Of a DNA stretch of 64,000 nucleotides, positions 29,209 through 37,983 are shown one piece after another. Source of the stretch: Leptospiraceae bacterium (GTDB taxonomy: Bacteria > Spirochaetota > Leptospiria > Leptospirales > Leptospiraceae); contig JADJSX010000006.1 in assembly GCA_016711485.1 (NCBI GenBank), positions 668,001 through 732,000 on the forward strand, read 5' to 3'. How positions within the stretch are numbered: the first letter of the stretch is position 1; each line of letters starts with the position of its first letter. Position numbers and translations under genes: made by a program. The notes beneath the pieces are model-generated. The model was not told the origin of the DNA, did no database searches, and saw only the letters and a program-made list of their open reading frames with translations.

Positions 29209-29690
29209 ACCGTAATAAACTTTTTTTAATTTCCCTACTTATACCTATTGGTGCTCTTCTTTTACTGACTTTTTTTAAGGCGTATTCTCTATCAACTGGA
29301 TTAAAGTTTATTTTACCAATTAGTGGCTACGACCCAGTTAACCCTATATCCGGTCATTACGTGACCTACCAAGTTAATTATGGAGTACAAGTCTGTGCTG
29401 AATATAATGAATTTAGTAACGAAGATTGTATTTGCCTAAAACACGGAGAAGAACCTAGTCATTCTTATATTTCAGAGTGTTCTAAAAACTTACTAAAAAA
29501 TTGCGATGCATTTTTAAGAGGAAAATGCAAATACGGTAGATTTGAAGCCGGAATAGAAGAGTATTTTATTCCGGAAGAAAATGCAAAGGACATCGATGCG
29601 ATAGTTCGGAAAGGCAAATCAAAAATAAAAATTTCCGTTACTAAAGACGGACATGGAATGGTCGAAGATTTAATTCTTGTAAAAGATTGA
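29205..29690 (+). CDS. GDYXXLXY domain membrane-anchored protein
   Basis: A 161-residue protein with one N-terminal membrane helix (LFLISLLIPIGALLLLTFF) and, after it, YDPVNPISGHYVTYQVNY, a variant of the GDYxxLxY motif that names the family (H replaces D). The later part is Cys-rich, and FEAGIEEYFIPEENAKDID is the typical E-x-YFIPE motif. Pairs with the DUF2157 protein through a four-base overlap. Function unknown. Confidence 0.8.
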   Translation: MNRNKLFLISLLIPIGALLLLTFFKAYSLSTGLKFILPISGYDPVNPISGHYVTYQVNYGVQVCAEYNEFSNEDCICLKHGEEPSHSYISECSKNLLKNCDAFLRGKCKYGRFEAGIEEYFIPEENAKDIDAIVRKGKSKIKISVTKDGHGMVEDLILVKD

Positions 29691-29705
29691 AGATTACTAG
29701 TAATT

Positions 29706-30506
29706 TTAAAATGCAGATAATGCAGCCCTGATAAAGCTAGTAACTGGCGCCTGTTCACGAGTATCCTCAAGTCCTTCGCGGAGTTCTCGGAGAACTATTT
29801 GTGCATCGGTTAATGTAGTGTTAACGTTAGAATGAATATCATCTTGATTGATCAAACGACCAAGTGTTCCCTTTCCAGAATTTATTTTACCAGTAATGTC
29901 CGCAATATTAGAAATTGTTTTACGAATATCATTTCTGTTTTCGGCGATTAACTCAGATAGACTGACTAATGGGTCATCATTTGTTTTGCCTGTAAGTCGA
30001 TTTGTATTATTACTACTGGAAAGATTTACTTCTTGGTTCTTTTTTGCATTTGGTAAAATTTCATTTGTCTTTGGATCTTTTTCTAGAGAAGTTCCGGGAT
30101 CAATAGATATTACTCGTCCGGAAAGCAAACTTTCGTTTTTAATTTTGATTTCGTAGTTTTCATACATTTTGATAGCGGCTGGTATTGTAATTAAGACCTC
30201 GACTCTAGTTCCGACTCCCTCCTCCCCTGACGGTAAAACATTTCCGTCCATATCTACTTGTACTAAATTAATCCGAGATACGTATCCGTAAGGGACTCCC
30301 TGAACAGTTACTTTATTTCCAATTTTAATTCCCTCTCCATTTGGAAAGTAAATCTTCATTGAAAAAGCCTCTTTTTTCAAGGGGCCGCCATCAGTAACAA
30401 TAGTAAAATAACCAACTACTGCCATCGCACCAAAAAACAAAGACCCAACTAATATAAACTGAACAATTTTCATACGAGGAACATCTTTATAGAATTTTGG
30501 ATTCAT
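29706..30506 (-). CDS. MlaD/MCE domain lipid-transport protein
   Basis: A 266-residue protein: an N-terminal membrane anchor (IVQFILVGSLFFGAMAVVGYFTI), one MCE domain (about 45-130, with FPNGEGIKIGNKVTVQGVPYGYVSRI) and a helical C-terminal part. MCE proteins are periplasmic substrate-binding parts of Mla-type transporters that move phospholipids between membranes. The permease and ATPase genes that usually accompany it are not adjacent. Confidence 0.85.
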   Translation of the reverse strand: MNPKFYKDVPRMKIVQFILVGSLFFGAMAVVGYFTIVTDGGPLKKEAFSMKIYFPNGEGIKIGNKVTVQGVPYGYVSRINLVQVDMDGNVLPSGEEGVGTRVEVLITIPAAIKMYENYEIKIKNESLLSGRVISIDPGTSLEKDPKTNEILPNAKKNQEVNLSSSNNTNRLTGKTNDDPLVSLSELIAENRNDIRKTISNIADITGKINSGKGTLGRLINQDDIHSNVNTTLTDAQIVLRELREGLEDTREQAPVTSFIRAALSAF

Positions 30507-30657
30507 TACAATTCTTTTTCAAAGAAAACAAGGTTTTAATTTCATTTAGGAATAGCTATAGTCTAATTATAGAAAGATAAGGCTTGCGAAAATAATTCAA
30601 AGATTAAAATAGGCTCTAAATTCAGCTTTCACCTGAAATAAAACAAAGGAAAGGACT

Positions 30658-31206
30658 ATGAATACTACTTTAAATAAAGAAATCACCCCAGACATGAAAA
30701 TGGGAGAAATTTTAGACATTTACCCCGGTGCCAAAAGAGCACTATTTCAAAAATACCACATTGGCGGATGTTCCAGTTGTGGATTTTCGTTAGAAGAAAG
30801 TCTTACAGAAGTTTTTATCAATCACAAACGCGATAAAGAAGTAGATAACGCTATTAAATTTATCTACGACTCCGCAGAAGTTGATAGACAAATGCAAATT
30901 AGCCCCAAAGAGCTTAAAGAAAGATTAGACAAAGGGGAAGAAATTAAACTAGTAGACGTTCGTGAAGATTGGGAAATCGAAATAGCAAGTATTCCAAACA
31001 GTGAAATGATTACCCAAAAATTAGCGTACGAAATTCTAAATAAATGGGATAAGAACACCACTATCGTATTTATTTGTCACCACGGAATGCGTAGTTTAGA
31101 AGCTACTTCTTATTTTAAAGGACATGGACTTCCAAATTGTAAAAGCCTGACTGGTGGAGTAAATCTTTGGTCACTCGAAATTGATCCAAGCATGAAACGA
31201 TACTAA
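30658..31206 (+). CDS. DUF1858-rhodanese fusion protein
   Basis: A 182-residue protein. The N-terminal ~65 residues form a DUF1858-like domain with the Cys pair in YHIGGCSSCGFSLEES (hybrid-cluster-type sensor or sulfur-binding domain). The C-terminal half is a rhodanese domain with the catalytic Cys in FICHHGMRSLEATSYF, whose active-site loop is CHHGMR. Likely carries persulfide sulfur or a related thiol function in the cytoplasm. AAAGGA lies just before the ATG and a strong terminator follows, so it is probably monocistronic. Confidence 0.88.
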   Translation: MNTTLNKEITPDMKMGEILDIYPGAKRALFQKYHIGGCSSCGFSLEESLTEVFINHKRDKEVDNAIKFIYDSAEVDRQMQISPKELKERLDKGEEIKLVDVREDWEIEIASIPNSEMITQKLAYEILNKWDKNTTIVFICHHGMRSLEATSYFKGHGLPNCKSLTGGVNLWSLEIDPSMKRY

Positions 31207-31242
31207 ATATTTTTTAGTTTCCGTGAAATCGGGAATTCAAGT

Positions 31243-31281
31243 AAAAACCTCTCCTACGTTCTATGTAGGAGAGGTTTTTTT
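31243..31281 (+). terminator. Rho-independent terminator
   Basis: Perfect stem AAAAACCTCTCCTAC / GTAGGAGAGGTTTTT with a seven-base loop, followed by TTTATTTT, 36 bases after the rhodanese stop. The clearest intrinsic terminator in the window. With the A-run on the left it could also work in the other direction. Confidence 0.92.
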
Positions 31282-31388
31282 ATTTTAAGAATTGCCGAAA
31301 ATCTTATTTTAAAATTTCGGATCTTGCAAATTGTAATAATTTTTCTGTTGAATATATTTGCGTTAGTTTAGTCTAGTAAATAAAACAA

Positions 31389-32042
31389 ATGAACTCTTTA
31401 TATAAAGAAAAAAAAATTACCTTCGGAATTGTAGAAGATCAAATCTCTTTTCGTAGTAATCTAGCCGAATTAATTAAAACTTATAAACAGACAGGAGAAG
31501 TAATAGAATTTTCTTCAGCAGAAGAATTATTAATATATCCATTTCTTACGAAACTAGACTTTTTAATTGTGGATTATAAATTAAAAGGTAAAGATGGAAT
31601 TTTACTTTTGGGAGAAAAATCCATTCAGAATCTTTCCATTCCAAAATTAATTTTAACTAGTTTTGATGCGGAAGGAAAAATCTTCGAAGCATTAAAATTT
31701 GGAGCAACTGGTTATATGTTTAAAGATGAATTATATTCTTTAAATTCAATTTTGGAAGTATTATTAAATGGAGGTGCATTCATTTCTCCCACGATAGCGT
31801 TTAGAGTAGTTAACTTTTTTAAGGAAATTAAAAAATCATCGGAAGGTTTTGAAGAATTAACGAAAAGAGAAGATGAGATTTTAAAGGGACTATCATCTGG
31901 GTTATCCCCTAAAGAAATTTCAGAAAAATTAAATATTGATGTCACTACGGTCAGATGTCATATCAGAAACATATACAAAAAGTTAGAAGTAAATAACCAA
32001 ATTCAACTTTTACAAAAAGTAAAAGATAAAAATTTCATATAA
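31389..32042 (+). CDS. NarL/FixJ-type response regulator
   Basis: A 217-residue regulator. The REC domain has the acidic pair in GIVEDQ, the phospho-Asp in FLIVDYKL (about residue 60), the Thr/Ser switch (LTSFD) and conserved Lys (MFKDE). A LuxR-type HTH follows at about 152-210 (LTKREDEILKGLSSGLSPKEISEKLNI and VRCHIRNIYKKLEV). It converges on a sensor kinase gene with a one-base gap; the two are probable partners despite lying on opposite strands. Confidence 0.92.
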   Translation: MNSLYKEKKITFGIVEDQISFRSNLAELIKTYKQTGEVIEFSSAEELLIYPFLTKLDFLIVDYKLKGKDGILLLGEKSIQNLSIPKLILTSFDAEGKIFEALKFGATGYMFKDELYSLNSILEVLLNGGAFISPTIAFRVVNFFKEIKKSSEGFEELTKREDEILKGLSSGLSPKEISEKLNIDVTTVRCHIRNIYKKLEVNNQIQLLQKVKDKNFI

Positions 32043-32043
32043 T

Positions 32044-34062
32044 TCAGTTTACTGTAAACTTAATTTGAATTGAGTAAGTTCCATCTTCAATAGATTCCTT
32101 CAAAATACCACCAAACTGTTCTACTTTGCGACTAATTCCAATATGCCCTTTATTTGTATCCTTACTTTGTTTATAATTAGAGTTTGATTTCATTTCTAAG
32201 ACTAATTCATTAGATTTTAATAAATCGATTATCCAAAAACTTTCTCCAAAACCATACTTTAAATCGTTATTGGATATTTCTGTAGTAATTGAGTAAAATG
32301 CAGTTTTAAAATCATTCGAAAGGAAAGCTAATTTAGTTTCAGCTAATTTCTCAATTTCAAAAATAAATCTGCGGTTAAGTGCTGTATATCTACGAAGTAG
32401 ACTCATCTGAAGTCCACTCGAAAAATCTTTTTCGAGTAATTCTTTATCTTCCAACATTAACATTCTATTTTTTACGCTAGTTGAAACTTTTTTTATTAGA
32501 AGGGATGCTTGATTCGACATGTCTTGTGGAATTTCAAAATATTTCATTTTTTCCAGAAGTATACTAAGTTCCGCAATGTCTCCTTTTATATGATCATGGA
32601 TTTCAAAAAATAAAGTTTCTCTTTCTTGAATTGTGTAAATTTCGGCTTTTAATTTAGAAACTTTTTGTTCTTCTAATAAATTCTTTTGATAAACTTCTTC
32701 TAATTTTTTTGTTCTTTCTTCGACTTTAGTTTCAAGTCCTTCTTTTAGAACATTTAAATCAATATTCGTTTTTAATAGAGTTTCACTTTTTTCTGTCAAT
32801 TCGTCGGAAAGTTTTTCAGACATAGTAAATGCATTTGAAAAACGAATCGATAATACAATAGATTGACAAAAAATAAATCCTAAAAATCCGTATGTAGATA
32901 TATGTTCCGTGTGAATAATATTCATTCCGTATAGTACATCATTTATAATTGCAAAATAAAAAATAATCGTACCATGTAAAAATGAAGCTGCTCCCATTCT
33001 TTTTCTGACAATTGCCAAAACCAATACAAATTGACTGTATACTATAAAAAGTAATAAAAGAATTTGCATGATTAGAAGTAACCAAGTAGAATAAGTTTTC
33101 GGACCTGTAAACACAACGATTACACTTCCCATAATAAAAAAGAATAAACAAATTCGTAATAATACTTTTGAAAATTCATCTGGAAAAAGAGTTTGAACGA
33201 AAAGAATAAAAAAGGGAACTGCCAAATAAAATGAAATATATTCTAACTTATAAATTGATAAAAAAGAAACATCAGGAAATAAATTCATGATAGGTCTATC
33301 TTCCATAGATAAAATTCGAATGACTAGAATAATGCAGCAAATACCAAAATAAAGTGGCGATTTATCTTTAGACCGCAGACCAAATAATATTAAATGGTAT
33401 AACCCCATAATTAAGAGAGCGCCTATCGTAAAATACCGAAGAGAATTAGATTTATGAATTAAACTATCGATTTGAGACGGATTACCAATTGTAATTTTAT
33501 TCCATAATCCAGCTTTACCATGATGAAAGTTGGATACCAGAATTACTATCTCTAGTTCTTTTGCGTTAACTTTTAACGGAAAATTTCCATAAAGTAATAA
33601 AGGATTTGTTTCTTCTTTCGTTTTTCCGACTTTCCCTTTTCCATAGTGATAGACTTGATTGATAGAAAGACTATAAGCAGTACAGATATCTGTCATAAAA
33701 AATGCTAAAGGTAAATTAGAATTGGGTAAAATTACCTTTAGCCGATACATTGCATATCCGTCTTCCGGTAATTTGCTTCCATTTAGTTCATGAGTCTGCC
33801 ATTCCAATGGTACAGGTATATAACGTATTTTGTCTCTATCGAAATTTTCGAAAAATACTTTCTGTTCTTCTGTGTTTTCAATAAGCTCATTCCAGTAGAA
33901 TTCCCAATCGCCTATTAGTTCGACGGTTCCGTCTTTTTCAATATTCCAATTCTCTAAATTTAATACCCCATTTACAGCTTTCGGAGAATAATTTTGAGTA
34001 TCCGCTTTTTGGCATTTAGTGAACAGCAGAAATACGCATATTAAAAATATATATTTTTTCAT
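32044..34062 (-). CDS. 7TMR-DISM sensor histidine kinase (HisKA_3-like)
   Basis: About 672 residues. N-terminal signal/lipobox (FLICVFLLFTKC), a 7TMR-DISMED2-type extracellular domain with a jelly-roll look (NWNIEKDGTVELIGDWEFYW), seven membrane helices, a long coiled coil, then a dimerisation helix with the phospho-accepting His in FFEIHDHIKGDIAEL, and a divergent HATPase domain (N-box EISNNDLKYG, later GHIGISRKVEQFGG). The G-boxes are weak, so ATP binding may be atypical. AGGA precedes two ATGs at 34068 and 34062; the second has better spacing. Likely phosphorylates the NarL-type regulator at 31389. Confidence 0.82.
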   Translation of the reverse strand: MKKYIFLICVFLLFTKCQKADTQNYSPKAVNGVLNLENWNIEKDGTVELIGDWEFYWNELIENTEEQKVFFENFDRDKIRYIPVPLEWQTHELNGSKLPEDGYAMYRLKVILPNSNLPLAFFMTDICTAYSLSINQVYHYGKGKVGKTKEETNPLLLYGNFPLKVNAKELEIVILVSNFHHGKAGLWNKITIGNPSQIDSLIHKSNSLRYFTIGALLIMGLYHLILFGLRSKDKSPLYFGICCIILVIRILSMEDRPIMNLFPDVSFLSIYKLEYISFYLAVPFFILFVQTLFPDEFSKVLLRICLFFFIMGSVIVVFTGPKTYSTWLLLIMQILLLLFIVYSQFVLVLAIVRKRMGAASFLHGTIIFYFAIINDVLYGMNIIHTEHISTYGFLGFIFCQSIVLSIRFSNAFTMSEKLSDELTEKSETLLKTNIDLNVLKEGLETKVEERTKKLEEVYQKNLLEEQKVSKLKAEIYTIQERETLFFEIHDHIKGDIAELSILLEKMKYFEIPQDMSNQASLLIKKVSTSVKNRMLMLEDKELLEKDFSSGLQMSLLRRYTALNRRFIFEIEKLAETKLAFLSNDFKTAFYSITTEISNNDLKYGFGESFWIIDLLKSNELVLEMKSNSNYKQSKDTNKGHIGISRKVEQFGGILKESIEDGTYSIQIKFTVN

Positions 34063-34299
34063 TATCATTCCTATTTCTAAAATAGTGCTTAAAGTCTAAA
34101 ATTATTAGTTAGAATTGCTGAATTATGGAGAATATTGTTAATTTTGATAAAATCTAAGGGACAGAATCCTATATTATTTTCCTAGCTCTCCACGTGTAAA
34201 CTATCGCATTGAAAAGCAAATCTTTTTCCGAATTACAAAATTAGCTTTTGATATTAATTTTATCGCAATCGGACGAAAACGGCAAATAAGGAATATCCA

Positions 34300-34551
34300 A
34301 TGTCGAGCCAATTTAAAGAAAATATGAACTCTCAAACAATCCATTCCCTGAATAGAATCCGGTTTGCCCTTTTCATTTTTTATATATTTTATTCTACTTT
34401 TGTTCTAAATAAAAACCTTGTAATTTCTATGGGAATCTATTCAGCCATCGGAAATCTAATTACAAACATTAGCGTCTTAAGTAACGGACTCTTGAGTTTC
34501 TGGATCAATAGAATTTTGTTTCCCGAACTTTTCCTTAACAAAGCCCAATAG
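34300..34551 (+). CDS. Small membrane protein or 5' fragment of a larger gene
   Basis: An 83-residue frame with a good ribosome site (AAGGA, eight bases before the ATG) and two hydrophobic segments (FALFIFYIFYSTFVL and ISMGIYSAIGNLITNISVLSNGLLSF). Style and length resemble the N-terminal membrane part of spirochaete cyclases or kinases cut short. The last 75 bases overlap the end of the RND gene on the other strand, so the C-terminus may be accidental read-through after a truncation. Confidence 0.45.
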   Translation: MSSQFKENMNSQTIHSLNRIRFALFIFYIFYSTFVLNKNLVISMGIYSAIGNLITNISVLSNGLLSFWINRILFPELFLNKAQ

Positions 34552-37500
34552 ACGTTGGCCGAAAAAATAGCCATCCAAATTTGCCATATAAAACGCAGGA
34601 ATTAAAATCAAAGTAATAAATGTAGATACGATAATTCCATATGCAAGTGCAAGAACCATAGGTTCTATAAATGGATCTGCCCCACCGATTCCATAGGCAG
34701 TGGGTAATAATCCGAAAACAGTTGTAGCCGTTGTGATTACAATTGGTCGAAGTCGTCTTTCAGCTCCTTCAATAATATCATCAATCAATTCCTTCGAACT
34801 AAATTTTTTGACATTTGCCATTTTATCGACTACAATTTTATTTATGAACTCTACCATCATAATTGAATTATTCACAACGATTCCTGATAGACCGATTACA
34901 CCTATTAAACCTAAAAAAGAAAAAGGCCTTCCATGAAAATAAAAAGACCAGATTACACCAATTAACCCGAATGGAATAGCTAAGAGGACAATTGTAGGTT
35001 GTGTAATCGACCCAAATAATAATGTGATCACAAGGTAAATAGCGATTATCCCACCAATGAATGCGAATAATAGAGATTTGACAGATTCCTTAGATTTTTC
35101 TGCTTCCCCTCCGTAGGAAAAACTGACCCCGGGATAATCTTTTAATTCAGGACTAAATTTTTTAATTACACTATCTATAACTTTTTGAGGAACAGTGGTT
35201 ACGGTAGTCTGAGCCAATACGGTAGTTGTAACATCCCCTTCTGTATGATGTATGGCTGTTTCCGCTCTGACCTTTGAAAGTTTTGCAAAGGATTTAATTG
35301 GGACTAGTTTACCTTCCCGATTACGTATTTGTAACCCTAATACATTTCGAACGTCCTGTCTATGTTCAGCAGGAAAACGAACTCGGATATCAATTTCCTC
35401 GTTATTTCTGACTACTGATGTGGCTCTGACTCCATCGAATGCAATACGTAAAGTATTTGCAACGTCTTTTACCGTAAGACCTGTAACCGCCAAAGTTCCA
35501 TAATTAATATCGAGTTTATATTCTTCTCTACCTAATTTAGCATTAGATGTTATATCAGACACACCTTTTGTATTTTTCAATTCTTCCATAATTTTGGAAA
35601 CAAACATAGATCTATCTTTATCATTGTCTGAATGTACATGAAGCTCAATTGGTTTTCCAGCAGGCGGACCGGGCTTTTGTATTTCAAATCGCATTTCCTT
35701 TGTATCTTTTATATTAGATATAACTTTTTGTTTCAATTCTTCCATAATTACACCGGCATCTCTTTTCCTTTTGGATGAAGGAACTAACGTTACTTGTATA
35801 TAAGCAAGGTATTCGTCTCCTCCCATTGGCATCGCCAATTCATTGGATTGATTTGTTCCGATTTTTGCAGTATAAAAGGCTATTTCTTTCTCTGGAATTT
35901 CTTTTATAAGTTTTTCAATTTGTTTTACAACATTTTCAGTTGCATTAAACGTAGCTTCGTCAGGAAGTTCGACATAAACAAAAAAAGTATCAGCACCATC
36001 CGGTGGAAATAAATTAAATAATACCTTATTTGCAGCCCACCACATAGAAAATATTAAGATTACAATTGTAATTACAATTGTAATGTAACTATGTTTTAAA
36101 ACAGATTTCATAATTTTTTTATATGGGATTGAAATATTATCAAAAAAATTATCCTGCCAAGTTCTTACAGCAATTGTTCCAGGTTTCACCTCTCTCATTA
36201 CATGAGACAAATGATTCGGCAAAATAAACCATGAGTTCAACAAAGATCCAGTCAAAGATGCGATTATAACTACGGGGATAACCGATATAAACTTTCCCAT
36301 TATCCCACTCATAACAAACATAGGTGCAAAGGAAAGAACAGTAGTTAGAACCGATGCAAATACAGGAAGTATAACTTCCATAGTTGCACCAAGGATAGCT
36401 TCGTATTTATTTTTTCCAGTAGAAATATATACTAACGCATTTTCTGAAATCACTATGGATTGGTCTACGATCATCCCCAGAGCTATAATCATTGCTGCCA
36501 AAGATATAGAATTAATATCCGCGTTTACTAATTTCATAATTACGAACGTTATAGCGAATGAAATTGGAATACTTAATGCAATTAGAAAAGAAGATCGAAA
36601 ATCTAGAAAAATAATTAGGATAATCACTACTAAAACAAAGCCTATATATGCATTTGATTGCACTACGTCTAATCTATTTCTTACGATACGAGTTTCATCG
36701 TTGACTGCCGAAAGTTTAATGTTTTGTGGAATTGTTTTTTGTTTGTCTTCTAAGTAAAGTTTGATTTTATCGACAACTCGAATGATATCGGCGGTTGATG
36801 ACTTTTTTATAACGAGCATAATACCTTGTTTGCCGTTAAATATAGTTCTCATTCTTTCATCTTCAAATTCGTCTTTGACAGTTCCTACATCCCGAATTCG
36901 AACTGTCCCTCCTCCCAATTCAGAACGAATAATTACATTTTCAATATCGTCTATCGTTTCAAATTGAGAAAGTGTGAGAATATTTCTTTGTGTTGAATAG
37001 GATTCTAGATTTCCGCCTGTCGCACGAATATTTCGGTTACTTATAGAAAAAAGCACATCATTTAGAGCTATATATAATCCCTCTAATTTATTTGGATCAA
37101 GATCTACATGAAATTCCTTATCTCTAAATGCATATTTATCCACCATCGAAACTCCATCAATACGCCTAATATCTCTTTCGATATTTTTTGCCATATTACG
37201 AAGTTCTTCGTATTCGATATCACCGGATACACCCACAACTAACACCGGCATTTCAGAAGCCTTCAAATCGCGAACTAGTGGTCGACCTACAACTTCGGTT
37301 GGCAAACCTGATACTTTATCTACAGCTCTGCGGATATCGTCCTTTACCTCCTGTTGGTTTGGGTGATTGATATCAATATTTATTGTAATGCTTGATACAT
37401 TTTCGGCTGAGACTGATTTAAACGTATCGATTCCAGAAACGGTTTTTAGTTCATCCTCTATCAGACGCGTAACGTTTTGTTCAACATCTTTTGGAGAAGC

Positions 37501-37662
37501 TCCCGGATAACGGGTGCTAACCACCATTGTACCTAAATCAACTTCTGGAAATTTGTTTCGGGTCATTTTTCCAACGGCAGCAATTGCAAGGATAAATATA
37601 CCCACTAAAATGATATTTACGAGTAAGGAGCGTTTTAGGAAAAATTCAATAAAGTATCTCAT
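34477..37662 (-). CDS. RND family efflux permease
   Basis: A 1061-residue inner-membrane transporter with the AcrB/CzcA architecture: TM1, a large periplasmic porter domain, TMs 2-7, the second periplasmic domain, and TMs 8-12. N-terminal PGASPKDVEQNVTRLIEDEL and IALGMIVDQSIVISENALVY (TM4) are family motifs. AcrB has two Asp in TM4; here the pair is Asp-Gln, so the relay differs from classic drug pumps. No membrane-fusion protein or outer-membrane channel gene is adjacent, so its partners must be elsewhere or it acts alone. Confidence 0.92.
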   Translation of the reverse strand: MRYFIEFFLKRSLLVNIILVGIFILAIAAVGKMTRNKFPEVDLGTMVVSTRYPGASPKDVEQNVTRLIEDELKTVSGIDTFKSVSAENVSSITINIDINHPNQQEVKDDIRRAVDKVSGLPTEVVGRPLVRDLKASEMPVLVVGVSGDIEYEELRNMAKNIERDIRRIDGVSMVDKYAFRDKEFHVDLDPNKLEGLYIALNDVLFSISNRNIRATGGNLESYSTQRNILTLSQFETIDDIENVIIRSELGGGTVRIRDVGTVKDEFEDERMRTIFNGKQGIMLVIKKSSTADIIRVVDKIKLYLEDKQKTIPQNIKLSAVNDETRIVRNRLDVVQSNAYIGFVLVVIILIIFLDFRSSFLIALSIPISFAITFVIMKLVNADINSISLAAMIIALGMIVDQSIVISENALVYISTGKNKYEAILGATMEVILPVFASVLTTVLSFAPMFVMSGIMGKFISVIPVVIIASLTGSLLNSWFILPNHLSHVMREVKPGTIAVRTWQDNFFDNISIPYKKIMKSVLKHSYITIVITIVILIFSMWWAANKVLFNLFPPDGADTFFVYVELPDEATFNATENVVKQIEKLIKEIPEKEIAFYTAKIGTNQSNELAMPMGGDEYLAYIQVTLVPSSKRKRDAGVIMEELKQKVISNIKDTKEMRFEIQKPGPPAGKPIELHVHSDNDKDRSMFVSKIMEELKNTKGVSDITSNAKLGREEYKLDINYGTLAVTGLTVKDVANTLRIAFDGVRATSVVRNNEEIDIRVRFPAEHRQDVRNVLGLQIRNREGKLVPIKSFAKLSKVRAETAIHHTEGDVTTTVLAQTTVTTVPQKVIDSVIKKFSPELKDYPGVSFSYGGEAEKSKESVKSLLFAFIGGIIAIYLVITLLFGSITQPTIVLLAIPFGLIGVIWSFYFHGRPFSFLGLIGVIGLSGIVVNNSIMMVEFINKIVVDKMANVKKFSSKELIDDIIEGAERRLRPIVITTATTVFGLLPTAYGIGGADPFIEPMVLALAYGIIVSTFITLILIPAFYMANLDGYFFGQRLLGFVKEKFGKQNSIDPETQESVT

Positions 37663-37983
37663 AGTTTATAACCTCAGATTCTTATTATTCTATGCAACAA
37701 AAAATATTTTCCAACTTTACAAAAATAAAGATATGAATACTGCATTTAAGTGACTAGTAAATACTTCCTTTATTAACTCTACTTTTTGTTTTGCCATATA
37801 GATAAAAAGTGTTATTGAGGGATTGTATAAAAGCATAAATTTTCACGCAGAGAAAAGAGTCAATAAGACTTGCACTGAGTTTATCGAACGTGTCAATGCT
37901 CAGCGAATCCAGCGTCTCCGCGTGATCGTTCTTTTTCTTTTTTTTTACATAGTCCTTTATTGAAACTATAAATCAAAAAAACA
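37663..37983. other. Intergenic region with a palindromic repeat unit
   Basis: 321 bases upstream of the RND gene and downstream of the DUF1343 gene. The first ~170 bases are AT-rich and should contain the RND promoter. The rest contains the inverted-repeat unit at about 37839-37928. Confidence 0.4.
37839..37928. repeat. Intergenic repeat with CACGCAGAG/CTCCGCGTG ends
   Basis: Starts TTCACGCAGAG and ends TCTCCGCGTGA, an imperfect inverted pair about 90 bases apart. The inside holds the words TGCACTGAGTTTATCG and GTCAATGCTCAG. Clearly richer in G+C than the surroundings. Such units are usually present in many intergenic copies, but only one is visible here. Confidence 0.45.

Noticed and set aside
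34700..37370. Several plus-strand frames of 60-100 codons opposite the RND gene
   Set aside because: They lie wholly antisense to a strongly conserved transporter and lack ribosome sites.
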